DNA of 53,896 nucleotides, from NCBI GenBank assembly GCA_934230685.1, contig CAKQFF010000003.1, forward strand, positions 1 to 53,896, read 5' to 3'. A model generated the notes under the pieces. The model worked only from the letters and a program-made list of their open reading frames with translations. It was not told the origin of the DNA and made no database searches. The DNA comes from an uncultured Prevotella sp. (GTDB lineage Bacteria; Bacteroidota; Bacteroidia; Bacteroidales; Bacteroidaceae). Shown piece by piece: positions 51,651-53,896 of this stretch; the first letter of the stretch is position 1, and each line of letters opens with the position of its first letter. The translations under genes and the position numbers were made by a program.

Positions 51651-51681
51651 TTTGATATGCGCGTGATTTACTGTACCTTTG
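51651..51681 (+). promoter_or_regulatory. Promoter of the small membrane protein gene
   Basis: TTTG (51651-51654), 19 bases, TACCTTTG (51674-51681). Transcription would start near 51689, so the coding sequence must begin at 51712 rather than at an earlier in-frame codon. Confidence 0.8.
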
Positions 51682-51697
51682 CACATATATCACGATA

Positions 51698-51705
51698 CAA
51701 AGATA
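51698..51705 (-). promoter_or_regulatory. Putative -7 box of pepD
   Basis: The minus strand reads TATCTTTG, about 100 bases before the pepD start. It lies only 16 bases beyond the opposing -7 box, so the two transcripts would overlap at their starts. Confidence 0.5.
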
Positions 51706-51711
51706 CGAAAA

Positions 51712-51906
51712 ATGATTAAACTTCTGCTTTTAAGCCTGTTAATTATTGCTATCGCGTTCGCATTGCTTTCGATAAAGTTGTTGCTGAAGCGTGGTGGCAA
51801 GTTCTCTTCACAGCATGTGCACGACAATCCTGGTCTGCGCAAACTCGGTATTCATTGCGTAATGGACCAAGACCGAGAGGCGAGAGAACGCAACGGAGCG
51901 TATTGA
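51712..51906 (+). CDS. Small single-pass membrane protein, function unknown
   Basis: This 64-residue protein has a strongly hydrophobic N-terminal segment (MIKLLLLSLLIIAIAFALLS) followed by a basic and polar tail (KRGGKFSSQHVHDNPGLRKL, ending with CVMDQDREARERNGAY). The tail contains one cysteine and several histidines. There is no lipobox. It fits a small inner-membrane protein with a cytoplasmic C-terminus. I do not recognise a named family. It has its own consensus promoter, which decides the start, and precedes the OmpH-like gene by 111 bases. Confidence 0.75.
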   Translation: MIKLLLLSLLIIAIAFALLSIKLLLKRGGKFSSQHVHDNPGLRKLGIHCVMDQDREARERNGAY

Positions 51907-52017
51907 TAGTTATTAATTTTTAGTTATTGACTATTGATTGGATGGGGCTTGAGGTTGCTTGGAAAAGCTCATGATGACAGCTCCGAACTCTTGGAAAAAT
52001 AATTAGAATATAAAAAT

Positions 52018-52632
52018 ATGAACAAGAAAAACTTTTTCGGTACACTTGCCGTTGCTGCAATGGCTGCAATGGCAATGACTTCTTGCGACAAGTCGAAGTC
52101 GCAGGCTGACGACAAACCAGTTGCCGCACAGGCAGCTCCTACTGAGGCAAAGATTGCTTTTGTTGAGGTAGACAGCATCATGTCGCAGTATAAGTTCTGC
52201 AAGGACTATTCGCTTATCCTTCAGAAGAAGGGACAGAACATACAGAGCACTCTCGCTCAGAAGCAGCAGGCTCTTCAGGCTGCAGCTGCCAACTTCCAGC
52301 AGAAGTTGCAGCAGAATGCCTACACACGTGAGCAGGCACAGTCGATAGAGGCTTCGCTTCAGAAGCAGAACAACGACTTGCAGGCTCTCAACCAGCGTTT
52401 GAGTGGTGAGTTCCAGTCGGAGACAGAAAAGTATAACAATGCTCTGCGTGACTCTATACAGCATTTCCTCGCTGTATATAACAAGGACAAAAAGTTTAGC
52501 CTCATTCTTTCGAAGGCTGGCGACAATATCCTCTATGCCGACAAGGCTCACGACATCACCAACGAGGTGATCGCTGGCTTGAACAAGGCTTACAAGCCGG
52601 CTCCTGCTGAGAAGGCTGAGAAGAAGAAGTAG
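52018..52632 (+). CDS. OmpH/Skp-family lipoprotein
   Basis: This 204-residue protein starts with a lipoprotein signal peptide (lipobox MTSC, Cys23). After a short linker, KIAFVEVDSIMSQYKFCKDY begins an OmpH/Skp-like domain with a long coiled-coil of Gln/Ala-rich helices (about residues 70-145) and a final strand-helix region (FSLILSKAGDNILYADKAHD). Skp proteins are periplasmic chaperones for outer-membrane proteins; the lipid anchor would tether this one to a membrane. The end is Lys/Glu-rich (EKAEKKK). A terminator follows. Confidence 0.9.
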   Translation: MNKKNFFGTLAVAAMAAMAMTSCDKSKSQADDKPVAAQAAPTEAKIAFVEVDSIMSQYKFCKDYSLILQKKGQNIQSTLAQKQQALQAAAANFQQKLQQNAYTREQAQSIEASLQKQNNDLQALNQRLSGEFQSETEKYNNALRDSIQHFLAVYNKDKKFSLILSKAGDNILYADKAHDITNEVIAGLNKAYKPAPAEKAEKKK

Positions 52633-52692
52633 GATATTGATAACAGACTATCGATGGTGTCAAGTTGCGTGAGTTGCAGGTTGATGCTCTAA

Positions 52693-52741
52693 CTTATAGG
52701 AGGCTATGGCATACTCATCATGGCCTTCTATAAGTTTTTTT
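52693..52741 (+). terminator. Terminator after the OmpH-like gene
   Basis: CTTATAGGAGGCTATG pairs with CATGGCCTTCTATAAG (two G-T type mismatches), followed by seven T. Confidence 0.82.
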
Positions 52742-52751
52742 GAATCCATTG

Positions 52752-53543
52752 TCAGTTGATTTCAAAATGCTGATAATCCTTAAGCGAGCGGTAGTTGCCG
52801 CCCCAACGGAAACCGTGTTTTGTGAACAGTTTGTATGCAAGGTCGTTGTGGTCGATCTTGTATTTGAATTCCTTTGTTCTGTCGGTATAAGCTTTGCCCA
52901 TTTCTGGACTTATTTTGTATGTGCCATTACTGCGACGCTTCACATACGGATTGTATAGTGGGTTGATGTCGACGGCTTTGCCCAGGCTGTGGTTTGAGAG
53001 TTTCTTTGAGCCAGCAACAACGCGGAAATTAAAGCATGTGGTGTTGTTGTGTTCCATCGACTTAATGTCGTCGGCGTCGAAATCGTCAATCAGTTGCATT
53101 CGCTCGATAGGGTAGTGGTTGTTGAATAGCTCGCGGAAGATGTCTATTAGGTCTTCGGCGATATCCTTGTGGCAAATCATCTCGCCAAGTTTTATCTTCC
53201 CGTCCTCGGTATAATGAAGCAGATGCAGATAGCGCAGGTCAGAGCGGCTTACAGTGCAATTGTTCTTGTACGACTTGTTCTTGATACGCAGGAAGAGTTT
53301 ATCGTCAATGTTGTGTTGTGAGAAACATTTTGAAACACCGTATTCTTTGATGGTGTTGAGGCTTACTGTGCTTCCTGCTTGCCATTCGCGAAGTTGTGCG
53401 TATTTGTCGGTTGTTGTGCTTGTGTTGTTGCTTGTATCAGTGTTTTTGGCGATAATGTTTTTGCTTGCGGTGTTTGTTTGGGTGCAATTGGTGGTGGGTA
53501 GTGTTGCTATCGCCAGAGTCATGACAAGTAAGAGATTGTTCAT
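52752..53543 (-). CDS. M15-family D-Ala-D-Ala carboxypeptidase-like protein
   Basis: This 263-residue exported protein has an N-terminal signal segment, possibly a lipoprotein signal (TTNC, Cys20, a weak lipobox). A Thr/Asn-rich linker follows. The C-terminal domain (about residues 110-263) carries the M15 zinc motifs: NHSLGKAVDINPLYNP (His and Asp ligands) and DYQHFE (final His), with FRWGGNYRS before it. Such enzymes cleave peptidoglycan stem peptides or crosslinks. The start at 53543 was chosen because the 18 residues upstream lie outside a normal signal peptide. Confidence 0.88.
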   Translation of the reverse strand: MNNLLLVMTLAIATLPTTNCTQTNTASKNIIAKNTDTSNNTSTTTDKYAQLREWQAGSTVSLNTIKEYGVSKCFSQHNIDDKLFLRIKNKSYKNNCTVSRSDLRYLHLLHYTEDGKIKLGEMICHKDIAEDLIDIFRELFNNHYPIERMQLIDDFDADDIKSMEHNNTTCFNFRVVAGSKKLSNHSLGKAVDINPLYNPYVKRRSNGTYKISPEMGKAYTDRTKEFKYKIDHNDLAYKLFTKHGFRWGGNYRSLKDYQHFEIN

Positions 53544-53591
53544 AGTTCTGATCTGTTCGTAGTATATATATAATATGTGTAAAAACAAAAA

Positions 53592-53617
53592 AACCACCGA
53601 CCCGAAGGTCAGTGGTT
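53592..53617 (-). terminator. Terminator of the 55-residue lipoprotein gene
   Basis: On the minus strand AACCACTGACC-TTCG-GGTCGGTGGTT forms an 11-bp stem with one mismatch and a TTCG tetraloop, followed by a long T run. It lies 35 bases after the stop codon. Confidence 0.85.
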
Positions 53618-53651
53618 AATCTCTCATTTTTTCTGTTCGAACTAACGAGAA

Positions 53652-53819
53652 TTACTCAGCAGCTGTAGTATCGGCAGCAACAGCAGTTGTGTCGGCTGTA
53701 GTGTCAACCTGAGCAACAGTGTCAGTGTCAGCGTTAGCTGCAGGAGCAGCTGTTTTGTTACCACATGATGCGAAAGAGATAGCTGCGATAGCTACGAACA
53801 TTAAAACTAATTTCTTCAT
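53652..53819 (-). CDS. Small Ala/Thr-rich lipoprotein, 55 residues
   Basis: A short gene with a clear lipoprotein signal peptide: MKKLVLMFVAIAAISFASCG, lipobox FASC, Cys19. The mature part is only 37 residues, almost entirely Ala, Thr, Asp and Val (NADTDTVAQVDTTADTTAVA), and so probably unstructured. It has a -7 box upstream (53873-53880) and a strong tetraloop terminator, so it is likely a well-expressed stand-alone gene. It could be a structural or spacer lipoprotein in the outer membrane; there is no evidence for a specific role. Confidence 0.85.
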   Translation of the reverse strand: MKKLVLMFVAIAAISFASCGNKTAAPAANADTDTVAQVDTTADTTAVAADTTAAE

Positions 53820-53872
53820 TTTTTCTTTGCTTTTTAAATCTGTAAAACAATCATTTGTTTATTAAAACATTG

Positions 53873-53880
53873 CAAAGGTA
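53873..53880 (-). promoter_or_regulatory. Putative -7 box of the small lipoprotein gene
   Basis: The minus strand reads TACCTTTG about 54 bases before the start. The -33 box would lie beyond the window edge. Confidence 0.6.
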
Positions 53881-53896
53881 AGTATTTTTTTGATAC

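Overview
The window looks like a chromosomal segment of a Bacteroidales bacterium, most likely Prevotellaceae. Three things point there. Promoters repeatedly show the Bacteroidetes pattern TTTG-N19/20-TAnnTTTG. The gene set is typical: SprA of the type IX secretion system (T9SS), a hybrid two-component system, an Rnf complex, serine palmitoyltransferase, and YtxH/holin-like envelope proteins. Several secreted proteins end in a short Prevotella-type sorting tail. Most of the window is ordinary core genome with secreted carbohydrate-active enzymes between housekeeping blocks. There is no rRNA, CRISPR array, transposase or integrase.

Layout. 1-3360: a lipoprotein alpha-L-rhamnosidase gene (GH78) lies between the real rpsO gene and a second, 140-bp copy of the rpsO 3' end. 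3360-4070: a long intergenic stretch with two families of short palindromic tandem repeats, then tRNA-Arg. 4323-12670: ruvA and the very large sprA. 12709-13653: a three-gene envelope operon (YtxH, holin-like, unknown). 13945-15439: SPOR lipoprotein, ruvX, def. 15526-24314: a TPR protein, a membrane-bound TPR/AraC regulator, a secreted adhesin-like protein with a T9SS tail, a GHL10 hydrolase and a phytase-like esterase. 24388-30938: a two-gene operon of multidomain secreted glycoside hydrolases (a GH43 and a clan GH-A enzyme). 31223-37876: rseC-rnfBCDGEA-galE. 38043-47927: a small acidic protein, GH20, a hybrid two-component sensor, trmN6, a lipid kinase and, divergently, serine palmitoyltransferase. 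48243-53819: tRNA-Pro, a secreted protein with a T9SS tail, pepD, a small membrane protein, an OmpH-like lipoprotein, an M15 peptidase and a 55-residue lipoprotein.

How the genes work together. SprA is the outer-membrane T9SS channel, and up to four proteins in the window end in tails that could use it. The GH78, GH43, GH-A, GH20 and GHL10 enzymes suggest life on complex plant or host glycans, although no SusC/SusD pair is present. The Rnf complex couples ferredoxin and NAD redox to ion pumping. Serine palmitoyltransferase beside a diacylglycerol-kinase-like enzyme points to sphingolipid metabolism.

No clearly new defence or mobile system was found. The observations most worth following are: the rpsO-tail duplication bracketing the GH78 gene; an exactly 21-bp, four-unit palindromic array present at two distant intergenic sites; a second repeat family of about 22 bp; and a beta-sandwich-like module with a QNHWQL core used three times in the GH43/GH-A operon.
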